Assembly: GCA_938034875.1 (NCBI GenBank) | Contig: CALHND010000005.1 | Span: 227,484 to 291,483, forward strand | From: an uncultured Clostridia bacterium | GTDB lineage: Bacteria > Bacillota > Clostridia > Oscillospirales > Acutalibacteraceae | Direction of reading: 5' to 3' | DNA: 64,000 bases | Part shown: positions 7,534 to 16,208 of the stretch, in pieces | Layout: each line of letters opens with the position of its first letter | Position numbering within the stretch: position 1 is the first letter of the stretch | Made by a program: the position numbers and the translations under genes | The notes under the pieces: model-generated | The model's database searches: none | Told to the model about the DNA's origin: nothing | The model's input: only the letters and a program-made list of their open reading frames with translations

Positions 7534-10500
7534 ATGAACGTTCCTCACTATTTTGAAGATTTAAAAACATTGCACCTCGGTACCGAAAAACCCCGTGCAT
7601 ACTACATACCCTATGCATCTGCGCGTGACATTTTTACCAAAACACGCGAGGAGTCGACACGATTTGGCCTGCTCAATGGAGACTGGGATTTTCACTACTA
7701 CGAAAATATTGACGCTGTGCCGGATGACATTGTTAACCCCAGACGCGCTCTTAATAAATCAAGCATGGTAAAGGTTCCGTCCATGTGGCAGTTTAACGGC
7801 TACGATTCGGTTCAATACGTCAATGTTCAGTACCCATTCCCGTGTGATCCACCGTATATCCCGAAAAACAATCCTGTCGGCGTTTATTCTCGTGACTTTG
7901 CCTGCCCCGCTGAATGGGACGGACTGGAAATGTACCTCAATTTTGAAGGTGTAGACAGTTGTTTTTATCTTTATATAAACGGTCGCTTTGTCGGATACTC
8001 ACAGGTATCCCACTGCACAAGCGAATTTAACATTACATCCCACCTCCAGCCCGGTCACAACCGCGTCACCGTAATTAACCTGAAATGGTGCGAGGGCTGT
8101 TACTTTGAGGATCAGGACAAATTCAGATATTCCGGTATATTCCGTGATGTTTATTTGCTTGCCCGTCCGCGTGGTCACATCCGCGACTACGAAATTCGTA
8201 CCGAGCTTGCCTACGATCACTCGGTTGCCACAATCACACTTGATTTTGACGCTGCGCTGCCTGACGATATTGTTGTTTCCTTGACCGACCCCGACGGAAA
8301 TGATATTGCATCGGCGAAAACAGACAAAAACGGTCACTGCGAATTCACAGTTAAAAATCCTATACTGTGGAACGCTGAAAGTCCGGAACGCTACTCGCTG
8401 TTAATTGACGGTATGGGCGAGTATATTGGCGAAACTGTCGCCATTTGCCGCAGCCAGATTACCGACGGCACATTCAAATTTAACGACCGCATGATTAAGC
8501 TTAAGGGCGTAAACCGTCACGATTCCAACCCCCTCACCGGCTATGTTTGCTCGGTAGAGGATATGATGAAAGACCTTAAGCTCATGAAAGAGCACAACAT
8601 TAACACAATACGCACCTCTCATTACCCCAACGACCCGCGTTTTCTTGAAATGTGCGAAAAATACGGTTTTTATGTCATTGATGAGGCCGACATTGAGTCG
8701 CATGGAATGAGCGACATCGACCTTCACCAGCTTGCCAACGACCCCAATTGGTATGATACCATTCACGACCGTGTTGAGCGCATGATTGAGCGTGATAAAA
8801 ACCGCCACTGCATCATTTCGTGGTCAATGGGTAACGAATCAGGCTTTGGCACAAACTTTTCAAAGGTTATTGCCTACACTAAAGAACGCGACGCTTCACG
8901 CTGGGTTCACTACGAGCCGATGCTTGATGTAGATTCGCCCACACGCCTCGTCACTCCCGACGCAAGCGTATATTCGCGCATGTACACCTCGCCCGATTGG
9001 TGCAAGGATTACTGCGAAAATTCACAAGATCCACGTCCCTTCTTCCTGTGCGAATACTGTCATGCAATGGGCAACGGCCCAGGCGATTTTAAGGATTACT
9101 GGGATGTTATTTACACACATGACCGCTTCATCGGTGCTTGCTGCTGGGAATGGTGTGACCACTCCTATTACGCAGGCATTGATAAAGAAAGCGGCAAACC
9201 CATTTATACATACGGCGGAGATAACGGCGACTTTGTAAACGATGGCCCCTTCTGCGTTGACGGTTTGGTATTCCCCGACCGCACACCGCACACCGGTCTT
9301 AAAGAGCTCAAAGCCGTAATTCAACCTGTTAAGGTTGAGGCAATCGACCTTAAAAACGGTGATTTCAGAGTTTACAATCTCTACGACTTTTCGTTCCTGT
9401 CACGTCTTGAGGCACACTATCAAATTACACGCGATGGAAAAGTTGTCGAGGATGCTTCCCTCGGCGTAATCGCCATCCCTGCCCACAAAAATGAAAAAAT
9501 CCACATTGACTACAAGCTTCCTGCCGACGGCAGATGCTTTATTAAAATTTATTTTACTGCACTTAACATGGTCAGCTTGGTTGAAGAAGGCACCGAGCTT
9601 GCATTTGCCCAATTTGAACTGCCAGTACAGAGAGCTCGCGTAAAGGCAATGCTGCCGCGTCTCTCACTCGACGTTACCGAAAAGGGCAAGTTGGTAAGAA
9701 TTAAGGGTGACGGTTTCTGCCACGTTTACAATAAGGACCTCGGCGCATTCAGTGAGCTGTCCTTTGGCGGCAGCAACCTGCTCAAAAAGCCGATGAAATT
9801 CGGAATTTGGCGTGCCCCCACCGACAACGATATGTTTATAAAGGGAGCATGGTATAATTCTCGATTCAACCTTATGAAACCGTACACATACACAAATGAG
9901 ATCGCTCAGGAAAACGGCGAGGTTAAAATTCATGTTACATTCAGCTTAACTGCCCCCTCAAAAGCCGTTTATATACGTGCTGATGCCGTTTGGACTGTAA
10001 ACCGTGCCGGCGAAATCGACCTCAAATGCGATGTTGACAACAAGCATCCTATTTATATCCCCCGTTTCGGTATCGAAATGGCTATGGATAAATCGTACAA
10101 CGATGTTGTTTACTTTGGCTACGGTCCGACCGAAAGCTACATTGATAAGCACCTTGCCTGCACAATGGGCCGCCATCACGCAAAGGTTAACGAGCTGTAC
10201 AATGATTACATTCGTCCGCAGGAAAACGGTAACCATCACAACACCGAATGGGCTGCAATTCGCAACGCAAACGGCGATGGTATTGTGCTGTGTGCAGATA
10301 ACGGATTTGAATTCCAGGCACTACCCTATACCACTGAAGAGATCGAAAACGCCGGCCACAGCTACAAGCTGTATAAGCAAAACGTTACCGCTGTTCGCTT
10401 TGATGCAAAGGTAAGCGGAGTCGGATCCAACTCGTGTGGTCCCGAAGTTCACGAAAAGTACAGAGTTCCGAAGCAATTCACTATGAGAACAAAAATTCGC

Positions 10501-10590
10501 GGCATTCGCGGTGGACAAAAGCCGGTTGTAATTGCAAACACCGTTTACGACAGTGACGATGCCGAGTGTTTCGGTCAAATTAAACTGTAA
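7534..10590 (+). CDS. lacZ: Beta-galactosidase, GH2 family
   Basis: A 1018-residue glycoside hydrolase family 2 enzyme with the full LacZ-type architecture: sugar-binding domain, Ig-like domain, TIM barrel and C-terminal beta-galactosidase small chain. KLKGVNRHDSNP and RTSHYPNDPRF mark the barrel; the acid/base Glu is in SWSMGNESG (near 435) and the nucleophile Glu in FFLCEYCHAMGNGPG (near 507). RAPTDND and TESYIDKH belong to the C-terminal domain. The start at 7534 has AAAGGAG nine bases upstream; a TTG at 7501 would overlap alr and is less likely. There is no signal peptide, so it is cytoplasmic. No lactose transporter sits next to it. Confidence 0.95.
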   Translation: MNVPHYFEDLKTLHLGTEKPRAYYIPYASARDIFTKTREESTRFGLLNGDWDFHYYENIDAVPDDIVNPRRALNKSSMVKVPSMWQFNGYDSVQYVNVQYPFPCDPPYIPKNNPVGVYSRDFACPAEWDGLEMYLNFEGVDSCFYLYINGRFVGYSQVSHCTSEFNITSHLQPGHNRVTVINLKWCEGCYFEDQDKFRYSGIFRDVYLLARPRGHIRDYEIRTELAYDHSVATITLDFDAALPDDIVVSLTDPDGNDIASAKTDKNGHCEFTVKNPILWNAESPERYSLLIDGMGEYIGETVAICRSQITDGTFKFNDRMIKLKGVNRHDSNPLTGYVCSVEDMMKDLKLMKEHNINTIRTSHYPNDPRFLEMCEKYGFYVIDEADIESHGMSDIDLHQLANDPNWYDTIHDRVERMIERDKNRHCIISWSMGNESGFGTNFSKVIAYTKERDASRWVHYEPMLDVDSPTRLVTPDASVYSRMYTSPDWCKDYCENSQDPRPFFLCEYCHAMGNGPGDFKDYWDVIYTHDRFIGACCWEWCDHSYYAGIDKESGKPIYTYGGDNGDFVNDGPFCVDGLVFPDRTPHTGLKELKAVIQPVKVEAIDLKNGDFRVYNLYDFSFLSRLEAHYQITRDGKVVEDASLGVIAIPAHKNEKIHIDYKLPADGRCFIKIYFTALNMVSLVEEGTELAFAQFELPVQRARVKAMLPRLSLDVTEKGKLVRIKGDGFCHVYNKDLGAFSELSFGGSNLLKKPMKFGIWRAPTDNDMFIKGAWYNSRFNLMKPYTYTNEIAQENGEVKIHVTFSLTAPSKAVYIRADAVWTVNRAGEIDLKCDVDNKHPIYIPRFGIEMAMDKSYNDVVYFGYGPTESYIDKHLACTMGRHHAKVNELYNDYIRPQENGNHHNTEWAAIRNANGDGIVLCADNGFEFQALPYTTEEIENAGHSYKLYKQNVTAVRFDAKVSGVGSNSCGPEVHEKYRVPKQFTMRTKIRGIRGGQKPVVIANTVYDSDDAECFGQIKL

Positions 10591-11360
10591 TGTCAGCGCT
10601 TGTATTAAAGATAATTGCCTGTGCCGCGATGCTGATTGACCACATCGGCGCGGCATGGGGAATTACCGAATTTCGCTACATTGGCCGTCTTGCATTCCCG
10701 ATATTTGCATTTTTGCTTGTAAACGGATTTCGACACACCCGCAGTACCGGCAAGTATATGCTTCGTATGGCGATTTTTGCCGTCATATCAGAGGTACCAT
10801 ACGATTTGCTTTTCAGCTGGAAATGGGTGGATTTTTCGCGGCAAAATGTTTTTATTACTCTGTTTTTGGGACTAGCCTGCATTGCAATGTTTGACGAAGC
10901 CAAGAAAAAGAGCATTTTGCTTGCTATGGTACCGGTTGCCGTATGCTGTGCGGTCGCTATGGCATTAAACTGCGATTACTCTTACATAGGCATATTAACT
11001 GTTATGGCTTGTCATCTTTTTTACGGTGACGACTTTAAAAATCGCGCACTGCTTGCCGCTGCCATGCTGCTGCTTTCGTCATGGTATGCTATCAGCTTCC
11101 ATGCGGCAAATTTTGTTTTAGATACTACGGGATTTGACCTTCATGCGCATTTTTACAGCAAGCCATTTTTCTTTGCAAGTCCTGGATATAAACAAATTTT
11201 TCGGGTATTTGCTCTTATACCTATATTTATGTATAACGGTAAAAAAGGAGCAATGCCCCGTTCAAAAGTGGCGGCAAAGGCCGTACAGTATGGATTTTAC
11301 ATTTTTTATCCCGCACATATTTTAATCATATTTCTTGTAAAATATTTTTTATTTAGGTAG
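10590..11360 (+). CDS. TraX-family membrane protein
   Basis: A 256-residue integral membrane protein with about eight hydrophobic segments. The opening AACAAMLIDHIGA-like stretch (KIIACAAMLIDHIGAAWG) followed by RYIGRLAFPIFAFLLVNGF is the TraX signature. F-plasmid TraX acetylates pilin, but chromosomal Firmicutes members are of unknown function and may be acyltransferases of surface molecules. The ATG overlaps the lacZ stop (TAATG), so translation is coupled. The C-terminal segment HILIIFLVKYFLF is a last membrane helix. Nothing around it indicates conjugation. Confidence 0.85.
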   Translation: MSALVLKIIACAAMLIDHIGAAWGITEFRYIGRLAFPIFAFLLVNGFRHTRSTGKYMLRMAIFAVISEVPYDLLFSWKWVDFSRQNVFITLFLGLACIAMFDEAKKKSILLAMVPVAVCCAVAMALNCDYSYIGILTVMACHLFYGDDFKNRALLAAAMLLLSSWYAISFHAANFVLDTTGFDLHAHFYSKPFFFASPGYKQIFRVFALIPIFMYNGKKGAMPRSKVAAKAVQYGFYIFYPAHILIIFLVKYFLFR

Positions 11361-11377
11361 AAATGAAGGTATGCAAC

Positions 11378-11935
11378 ATGAATAAAAAACGCGTTATGCT
11401 CATCGGTGACTCTATCCGCCTTATGTATCAGGATAAGGTTGCCGAACTGCTGGGTGATGATTATGAGGTAGTTTGGCCAAGTGAAAACGGCCGTTTTTGC
11501 AAATATATGTTAAACGAGCTGGAGCGCTGGTTTGAGGCTTGCGGTGAACCTGATATTATTCACTGGAATGTTGGACTTTGGGACACCTCGGTAGTTTGCA
11601 AGGAGGACGGAGCTTTTACTCCCATCCCCGAGTTTCTTAAATATGTTGATTACACATTGCGTGAGCTGCGCAAAAAGACCGACAAGGTCATTTTTGCAAC
11701 CATAACTCCGGTTAAGGTTGGCTCGCCAAATCAAAAGGTCGAGTATATTGAGGAGTATAACCGACAGCTTGTTCGTTTTATGAAACAAAACGACTGCCCG
11801 ATAAATGATTTATTCGAACTGCTCAACAAGGACAAAGAGAATATGATAGGCCCCGACTGTATCCACACATCGCCCGCCGGTGCTGAGATTTGCGCCAAGG
11901 CTGTTGCCGATGCTATAAGAGCAATTGATAAGTGA
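11378..11935 (+). CDS. SGNH/GDSL-type hydrolase
   Basis: A 185-residue SGNH hydrolase. The block I motif is LIGDSIR with the nucleophile Ser near residue 11, WNVGLWD resembles the block III/Asn region, and the C-terminal DCIHTSPAG gives the Asp-x-x-His dyad. Such enzymes remove acetyl or acyl groups from sugars or lipids. The ATG at 11378 has GAAGG eight bases upstream; the ATG at 11363 has none. There is no signal peptide, so it is cytoplasmic. It follows traX by 17 bases and probably shares its transcript. A second SGNH protein occurs at 50519. Confidence 0.82.
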   Translation: MNKKRVMLIGDSIRLMYQDKVAELLGDDYEVVWPSENGRFCKYMLNELERWFEACGEPDIIHWNVGLWDTSVVCKEDGAFTPIPEFLKYVDYTLRELRKKTDKVIFATITPVKVGSPNQKVEYIEEYNRQLVRFMKQNDCPINDLFELLNKDKENMIGPDCIHTSPAGAEICAKAVADAIRAIDK

Positions 11936-11943
11936 GGTTTTTT

Positions 11944-12234
11944 ATGAACAATAATGAAAAAGAGTTTGTGGGCGCAAAAGAAGCCGCAAATGAAGCTGAT
12001 GTTGCACACTTTCAAGATGCCGAAATCCCCTCGGAAGCCGCACCACAGACCACAAACGAGCAGATTTTTGATTTACTTACGCTGTTTCTGCTTATTTTTA
12101 TTTTATTTACCCTGCTTGCTCTTATTGTAGGAGCTTTATTTAATAATTGGTATCTGGGTCTGATTCTTGGCGCGTTTTTAGGTACATTATGCGCACTGAT
12201 TGCAATCACTATCTGCCGCAAAAAAAGTAAATAA
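11944..12234 (+). CDS. Small two-helix membrane protein
   Basis: A 96-residue protein I do not recognise. The first ~40 residues are acidic and polar; two hydrophobic helices follow (about residues 42-65 and 70-90), and the C-terminus is the basic CRKKSK. The start ATG at 11944 has GAGG seven bases upstream; a GTG at 11932 is an alternative. It lies eight bases after the SGNH hydrolase gene and is followed closely by two more membrane proteins. Confidence 0.65.
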   Translation: MNNNEKEFVGAKEAANEADVAHFQDAEIPSEAAPQTTNEQIFDLLTLFLLIFILFTLLALIVGALFNNWYLGLILGAFLGTLCALIAITICRKKSK

Positions 12235-12255
12235 ATTTAATTCTGGGAGGTAATT

Positions 12256-12876
12256 ATGAATTCAGTAAAACCCATCAAGTCTCCGGTCGAAATGTATAAC
12301 TCCGCTCGCATAAATCTACTGGTTATGCTTGCACTTACAGCTGTTAACATTATTATGTTAGTGACCGATTCTAGCTACAGCTTTCCTTTTTCGGCTACCG
12401 CCCCAATTATTTCGGCCAGTGTGGGCTACACATACGCACTAATGACCGGTTTAAACACGGCTCTATACATTGGAATTGCAATTGCCGCTGTTATAGTAAT
12501 ACTATATCTACTGTGCTTCATTCTTTCTAAAAAATCAAGGGCATGGATGCTTGTAGCTCTCGTATTCTTTTCCATTGACACTGCAATTGTTATACTTTGG
12601 GCCATGTTGGATTTTGTTTCATCTGATATAATTGATATTGCATTTCACGCCTGGGTCATGTATTACCTTATAATTGGTGTAAAGTACGGTAAGACAGCCA
12701 TTGCAATGAAAAACGACCCCGCCTATCTTGCACAAGCGGACGCTTTAAATGCCCAGTACAGTGGTGCATACATAAACACTGAAACCGGTGAAACACAGGT
12801 GAATAACACCGTACAGCAAAGCGAAACTGAATATTCAACCACCGCAGTTATTGAAAATAATAACGAAATTTTATAA
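12256..12876 (+). CDS. Four-helix membrane protein of unknown function
   Basis: A 206-residue protein with four predicted membrane helices (about residues 19-38, 66-89, 95-117 and 122-143) and a hydrophilic tail of about 60 residues rich in Asn, Gln, Thr and Glu. A GGGAGGT ribosome site lies just before the ATG. I do not recognise the family. The spacing to its neighbours suggests one operon of small membrane proteins after traX. Confidence 0.7.
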   Translation: MNSVKPIKSPVEMYNSARINLLVMLALTAVNIIMLVTDSSYSFPFSATAPIISASVGYTYALMTGLNTALYIGIAIAAVIVILYLLCFILSKKSRAWMLVALVFFSIDTAIVILWAMLDFVSSDIIDIAFHAWVMYYLIIGVKYGKTAIAMKNDPAYLAQADALNAQYSGAYINTETGETQVNNTVQQSETEYSTTAVIENNNEIL

Positions 12877-12951
12877 TTTTGAATTATTTTCTTTAAAATC
12901 AAGTAATAATATATAATGTATATATAATATATTATTGCCTGAGGTGTAAAA

Positions 12952-13206
12952 ATGAATATTGCTCTTATTATAATAGGTGCGCTTTTGACAGTATCAGCTG
13001 TTCTTATATTTATCGCATTCTATAAATGGATTCGCCCCGAATGGTGTGCCGAAAAATTTATGAGGGAAAAATATGATGCTGCTAAAAATACAAAAGAACG
13101 AGCGGCTATTATACGCGAAGTCAGACAGGTATTCGTTTGGATGACCTCATCTGTGTTGTTTATTTCAGGACTGTTTCTTATTATAATTGGTATAATTCTT
13201 ATATAA
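12952..13206 (+). CDS. Small two-helix membrane protein
   Basis: An 84-residue protein with an N-terminal helix (residues 3-24), a charged middle with many Lys/Glu (residues 28-60), and a C-terminal helix (62-84). GAGGTG precedes the ATG. A TATAAT-rich stretch at 12910-12935 could hold its own promoter. The family is not recognised. A strong terminator begins at its stop codon. Confidence 0.65.
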   Translation: MNIALIIIGALLTVSAVLIFIAFYKWIRPEWCAEKFMREKYDAAKNTKERAAIIREVRQVFVWMTSSVLFISGLFLIIIGIILI

Positions 13207-13235
13207 AAGCGCGGAGTTTTGCTCCGCGCTTTTAT
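13207..13235 (+). terminator. Intrinsic terminator after small membrane protein
   Basis: AAGCGCGGAG (13207-13216) pairs with CTCCGCGCTT (13222-13231), followed by TTAT. Confidence 0.9.
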
Positions 13236-13672
13236 TATGTTGTCACTGTAAAAACACATTGTTGGTGGTAAATTAATCTCTAAAATATGCCTATTTTGTA
13301 AGGAAAATGGCGCAAATGTATAATTTTTTCTTGCATAAATCGCCCTAAATTGAAAAAATTATTATTCTAAAAAAGAAATATAGCCTATTTTTGCATTTTT
13401 TGTATTGGAAAAAACATGGAATTTGCATTTTTACGACTTAAATTTTTTTAATTCGACAAGTGGCTTTTATTGCAAAAAAGCCGATAATATCAAGGTTTTT
13501 AGGCATTTCAGTACCACCGTTAAATATTTTTGGAAGGTTGCACAAAACAAAACCCAAAAATCCTTTAGTTACGAGCGGTTACAAAGGTTACAAAGGTGTA
13601 ACACTTTGTTTTATTTTTCTAAATTAGAATTATCTTTGTCTATTTTGCACAAATAGAATATTCATTTTCGGG
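13236..13672. other. AT-rich intergenic region with repeated GGTTACAAA
   Basis: About 440 bases without a gene that I can support. GGTTACAAA occurs twice in tandem at about 13577-13594, and GTTACaaaggtGTAAC plus ACAAAGgtgtaacaCTTTGT form overlapping dyads at about 13586-13609. These lie 65-95 bases upstream of the next promoter and could bind a regulator. Confidence 0.45.
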
Positions 13673-13701
13673 TTGACATTGTTGATTGGTTTGCATATAA
13701 T
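13673..13701 (+). promoter_or_regulatory. Consensus sigma-A promoter for 3D-domain gene
   Basis: Perfect TTGACA (13673-13678), a 17-base spacer and perfect TATAAT (13696-13701). Confidence 0.92.
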
Positions 13702-13708
13702 GCCCCAC

Positions 13709-13806
13709 AGGTCAATAAAATAGCGATAACGGATAAATGTTCCGCTACGACCTTAATGTTACAGAGAGATTACAAATCAGCCGCGAATAATTTATGAAAC
13801 GCGGGG
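13709..13806 (+). ncRNA. Structured 5' leader of unknown class
   Basis: The ~115-base leader between promoter and start folds into nested stems: AGGTC with GACCT, TAGCG with CGCTA, and inner GGA with TCC, followed by a second stem CCGCG with CGCGG. No terminator is present before the ATG. Genes for 3D-domain wall hydrolases are often under c-di-AMP riboswitches, but I could not match that consensus here. Confidence 0.4.
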
Positions 13807-13824
13807 AAATGAGGATCAATCACA

Positions 13825-15060
13825 ATGAACCAGTTGTTAAAAAGAGTGCCAGCTGTTGTCCGTCATTGTATAGCAGTTATGCTGTGTATGACAATCGTTC
13901 TTATAACTGTTTTCACCGGAATGAGCGCGATGATAAACCGCGTAAAAATCATCGACAGCAGCTTCTTTAAAGTTATTTACACCATTAGCACCAACCCTGC
14001 CTCAATTCTGGCAAACGCCGGAATAAAGCTGGATGGCGGCGACACCTATTTGATGAATTGGCTCAACGGCCGCGAAGGTGAGCTTATTCTTAAGCGTGCA
14101 CTGGATGTAACCGTTAGCTACGGCGACAAAAGTGTAACGCTAAGCATGCCCGATGCAACCGTAGGCGAAGCTGTTGACAAGGCAGGATTTAAGCTCACTG
14201 ACGACATGGTGCTTAACTGTTCTGTAAATGACGCTATCACAGACGGAATGAAAATTGAAATTTACGATATTATTAACGATACTGTTTACAAAGAAATGGC
14301 AATTCCGTTTGAAACAGTTACCGTAAATTCATCAAAACTTGATAAGGGAACCACCAAAACCACGGTTGAGGGTAAGGACGGCGTAAAGAAAATCACCTAC
14401 TCCTGCACCATCATAAACGGTGAAATCGTTTCAAAGACGGTTGTCAGCGAGGAAATCATTTCAGAGCCCGTTACTCGTAAAATCACTATTGGAACAAAGG
14501 TTGATACAAAAGAACCTGCTTCCAAGCCAAGTAAACAACCTTCTTCATCGTCAGGCAGCACATCAAGTGATGCTTCAAGCAACTCTTCATCGTCAGGCAG
14601 CACTTCATCAGAAGATGAGTCAATTAAAGTTGACGGAACTCCTGTAGAGCCGGATGAAACAGAAAGCTCAACTGTTTATTACACAAAGGCGGGTTACAAG
14701 TACATTTCAACACTTACTCCGTCTAATGACTTTAAGCTTGACAAAAACGGTATTCCTGTAAGCTATAAGAAAGTTATTACAGGTAAGGCCACAGCGTACT
14801 CTTACAGTGCAGGCAGCGTAACCGCTACAGGCCGCAAGGTACGCCCGGGCTACATTGCCGTAAACCCCAAGCAGATTCCTTACGGTACTAAAATGTTCAT
14901 CCGCTCAAGCGACGGAAAGTACATTTACGGCTACGCATCGGCAGAGGACACCGGTGGATTTGCAAAAGGAGGCAAAATTATTGCTGACCTTTTCTTTAAA
15001 ACCGACAGTGCCTGCTACAATTTTGGCGTACGCAATATCGAAATTTATATTCTTGACTAA
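13825..15060 (+). CDS. DUF348-G5-3D domain cell-wall protein (YabE-like)
   Basis: A 411-residue protein anchored by an N-terminal membrane helix (residues ~14-36). A DUF348 ubiquitin-like module spans ~93-148, a G5 domain ~150-225 (ETVTVNSSKLDKGTTKT is its start), a Ser-rich linker of repeated SSSSGSTSS units ~233-275, and a C-terminal 3D domain ~318-411. The 3D domain keeps AYSYSAGSVTATGRKVRPG, IPYGTKMFI and EDTGGFAKG; ADLFF supplies the last Asp. The family resembles YabE and resuscitation-promoting muralytic enzymes acting on peptidoglycan outside the membrane. The start has GAGG nearby. It is monocistronic, between a consensus promoter and a terminator. Confidence 0.9.
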   Translation: MNQLLKRVPAVVRHCIAVMLCMTIVLITVFTGMSAMINRVKIIDSSFFKVIYTISTNPASILANAGIKLDGGDTYLMNWLNGREGELILKRALDVTVSYGDKSVTLSMPDATVGEAVDKAGFKLTDDMVLNCSVNDAITDGMKIEIYDIINDTVYKEMAIPFETVTVNSSKLDKGTTKTTVEGKDGVKKITYSCTIINGEIVSKTVVSEEIISEPVTRKITIGTKVDTKEPASKPSKQPSSSSGSTSSDASSNSSSSGSTSSEDESIKVDGTPVEPDETESSTVYYTKAGYKYISTLTPSNDFKLDKNGIPVSYKKVITGKATAYSYSAGSVTATGRKVRPGYIAVNPKQIPYGTKMFIRSSDGKYIYGYASAEDTGGFAKGGKIIADLFFKTDSACYNFGVRNIEIYILD

Positions 15061-15071
15061 CAGTTTTTTAT

Positions 15072-15104
15072 TGCGCTGCCCTATTGGGCGGCGCAGTTTT
15101 TTTT
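15072..15104 (+). terminator. Intrinsic terminator after 3D-domain gene
   Basis: TGCGCTGCCC (15072-15081) pairs with GGGCGGCGCA (15086-15095) across a TATT loop, followed by eight T. Confidence 0.92.
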
Positions 15105-15181
15105 GCAAAACTACCTTTGTCCACCGTAAAAGCGCTACATATTGCGGTTTAAAAAATGCGTGGTACAAGCCAAAAAAGACC

Positions 15182-15210
15182 TTGACCTTAGGTGACATTT
15201 GTGGTAAAAT
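15182..15210 (+). promoter_or_regulatory. Promoter for rpmG-secE-nusG-rplKA
   Basis: TTGACC (15182-15187), a 17-base spacer and TAAAAT (15205-15210), about 95 bases before rpmG. Confidence 0.75.
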
Positions 15211-15303
15211 AATCAATACCTCTAAGAGGGTTTATTTTTTTGCGCATAAATTCTCTTATTTCGAGGAAGGCTAAATTTTTCCGTAAAACGGGAGGTGCCG
15301 TCA

Positions 15304-15453
15304 ATGAGAGTAAAAATTACATTAGCTTGTACAGAGTGCAAGCAGCGCAACTACAATACTATGAAAAACAAGAAGAATGATCCTGACAGACTTGAAATGA
15401 ATAAGTATTGCAGATTTTGCAAAAAGCACACTCTCCACAAGGAAACAAAGTGA
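15304..15453 (+). CDS. rpmG: 50S ribosomal protein L33
   Basis: A 49-residue protein starting MRVKITLACTECKQRNY and ending with KHTLHKETK. It keeps two Cys pairs (C9/C12 and C36/C39), so it is the zinc-binding C+ form of L33, a component of the large ribosomal subunit near the E site. GGAGGTG lies seven bases before the ATG. Its position directly ahead of secE and nusG is standard in Firmicutes. Confidence 0.96.
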   Translation: MRVKITLACTECKQRNYNTMKNKKNDPDRLEMNKYCRFCKKHTLHKETK

Positions 15454-15468
15454 TTAGGAGGGCTAATA

Positions 15469-16173
15469 ATGAAAGTTGCTAAAATAATCAGTCGCATTCT
15501 TGCGGTAGGTTGTGGTATAGCGGCCCTCGCAATGTTCTTCTGCCCGATTGTTAAAATCGTCGGCAATGAAACATTCGAGCTTTTTGGTTACCAGCTCGCT
15601 TTCGGCATGAAGGCTACTTCATGGCAAGGCAACGTTGTTGACCTTCAGGTCTCTTCCTACTACACCTTCGCTTTCCTGACAGTTGCTTTTTCTGCTATCA
15701 TGGCCTGTTTTTCTTTCAAGAAAAGCGGCTACATGGTTTCGGCATTTGTGTCGAGCATCATTTCGGCAATACTTGTGCTTCTGTTCAGATTCAATACTCC
15801 GGGTGCTTACGTCGACTTCCGCCCCATAACAGGCTCTACTGTCGATACTCGTGAGTATCTACTTTTCTTCCATCTTTTGTTCGCGCTTGTTTTGGCGTTT
15901 GTTGTTCTTTCTGCCATTGCTATTCTTGTCGCCGACTATGTCGCCGTACACGAATCCAAAGGTAACAAAAAGACCATTTTCGCCCGCATCATTTCATTCA
16001 TCCGCGAATATAAGAGCGAGATTAAAAAGATTGCATGGCCCGGCATGAGCACGGTACTCAAAAATACTTTGGTTGTACTTGTTATGTGCGCCATCGTAGG
16101 TTTGATGATATTCCTGCTCGACTCCGGTCTTGTTTGGATTCTTGACTCTATTCTCAAGCTCAAAAACGCCTGA
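15469..16173 (+). CDS. secE: Preprotein translocase SecE with four-helix N-terminal extension
   Basis: The last ~65 residues are a typical single-helix bacterial SecE: an amphipathic FIREYKSEIKKIAWPGMSTV followed by a membrane helix (about residues 195-225). SecE is an essential subunit of the SecYEG channel. Ahead of it lie about 165 residues with four membrane helices (about 8-30, 62-85, 90-108, 130-155), which ordinary Firmicutes SecE (60-90 residues) lacks. TAGGAGG precedes the ATG at 15469 and I see no ribosome site before the SecE part, so the fusion looks genuine. Position between rpmG and nusG is canonical. The extension's function is unknown to me. Confidence 0.9.
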   Translation: MKVAKIISRILAVGCGIAALAMFFCPIVKIVGNETFELFGYQLAFGMKATSWQGNVVDLQVSSYYTFAFLTVAFSAIMACFSFKKSGYMVSAFVSSIISAILVLLFRFNTPGAYVDFRPITGSTVDTREYLLFFHLLFALVLAFVVLSAIAILVADYVAVHESKGNKKTIFARIISFIREYKSEIKKIAWPGMSTVLKNTLVVLVMCAIVGLMIFLLDSGLVWILDSILKLKNA

Positions 16174-16208
16174 TTGCCTCGGCAATTCATTTGACTGGAG
16201 GTACACTC

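Noticed and set aside
10590..11360. Conjugative element suggested by TraX
   Set aside because: No other transfer, relaxase or integrase gene is nearby; chromosomal TraX-like proteins are common.
13405..13656. 83-codon open frame upstream of the 3D-domain gene
   Set aside because: No ribosome site, no family pattern, and it overlaps the dyad repeats before a perfect promoter.
13709..13806. c-di-AMP (ydaO) riboswitch before the 3D-domain gene
   Set aside because: Gene context fits, but the conserved ydaO core was not found.
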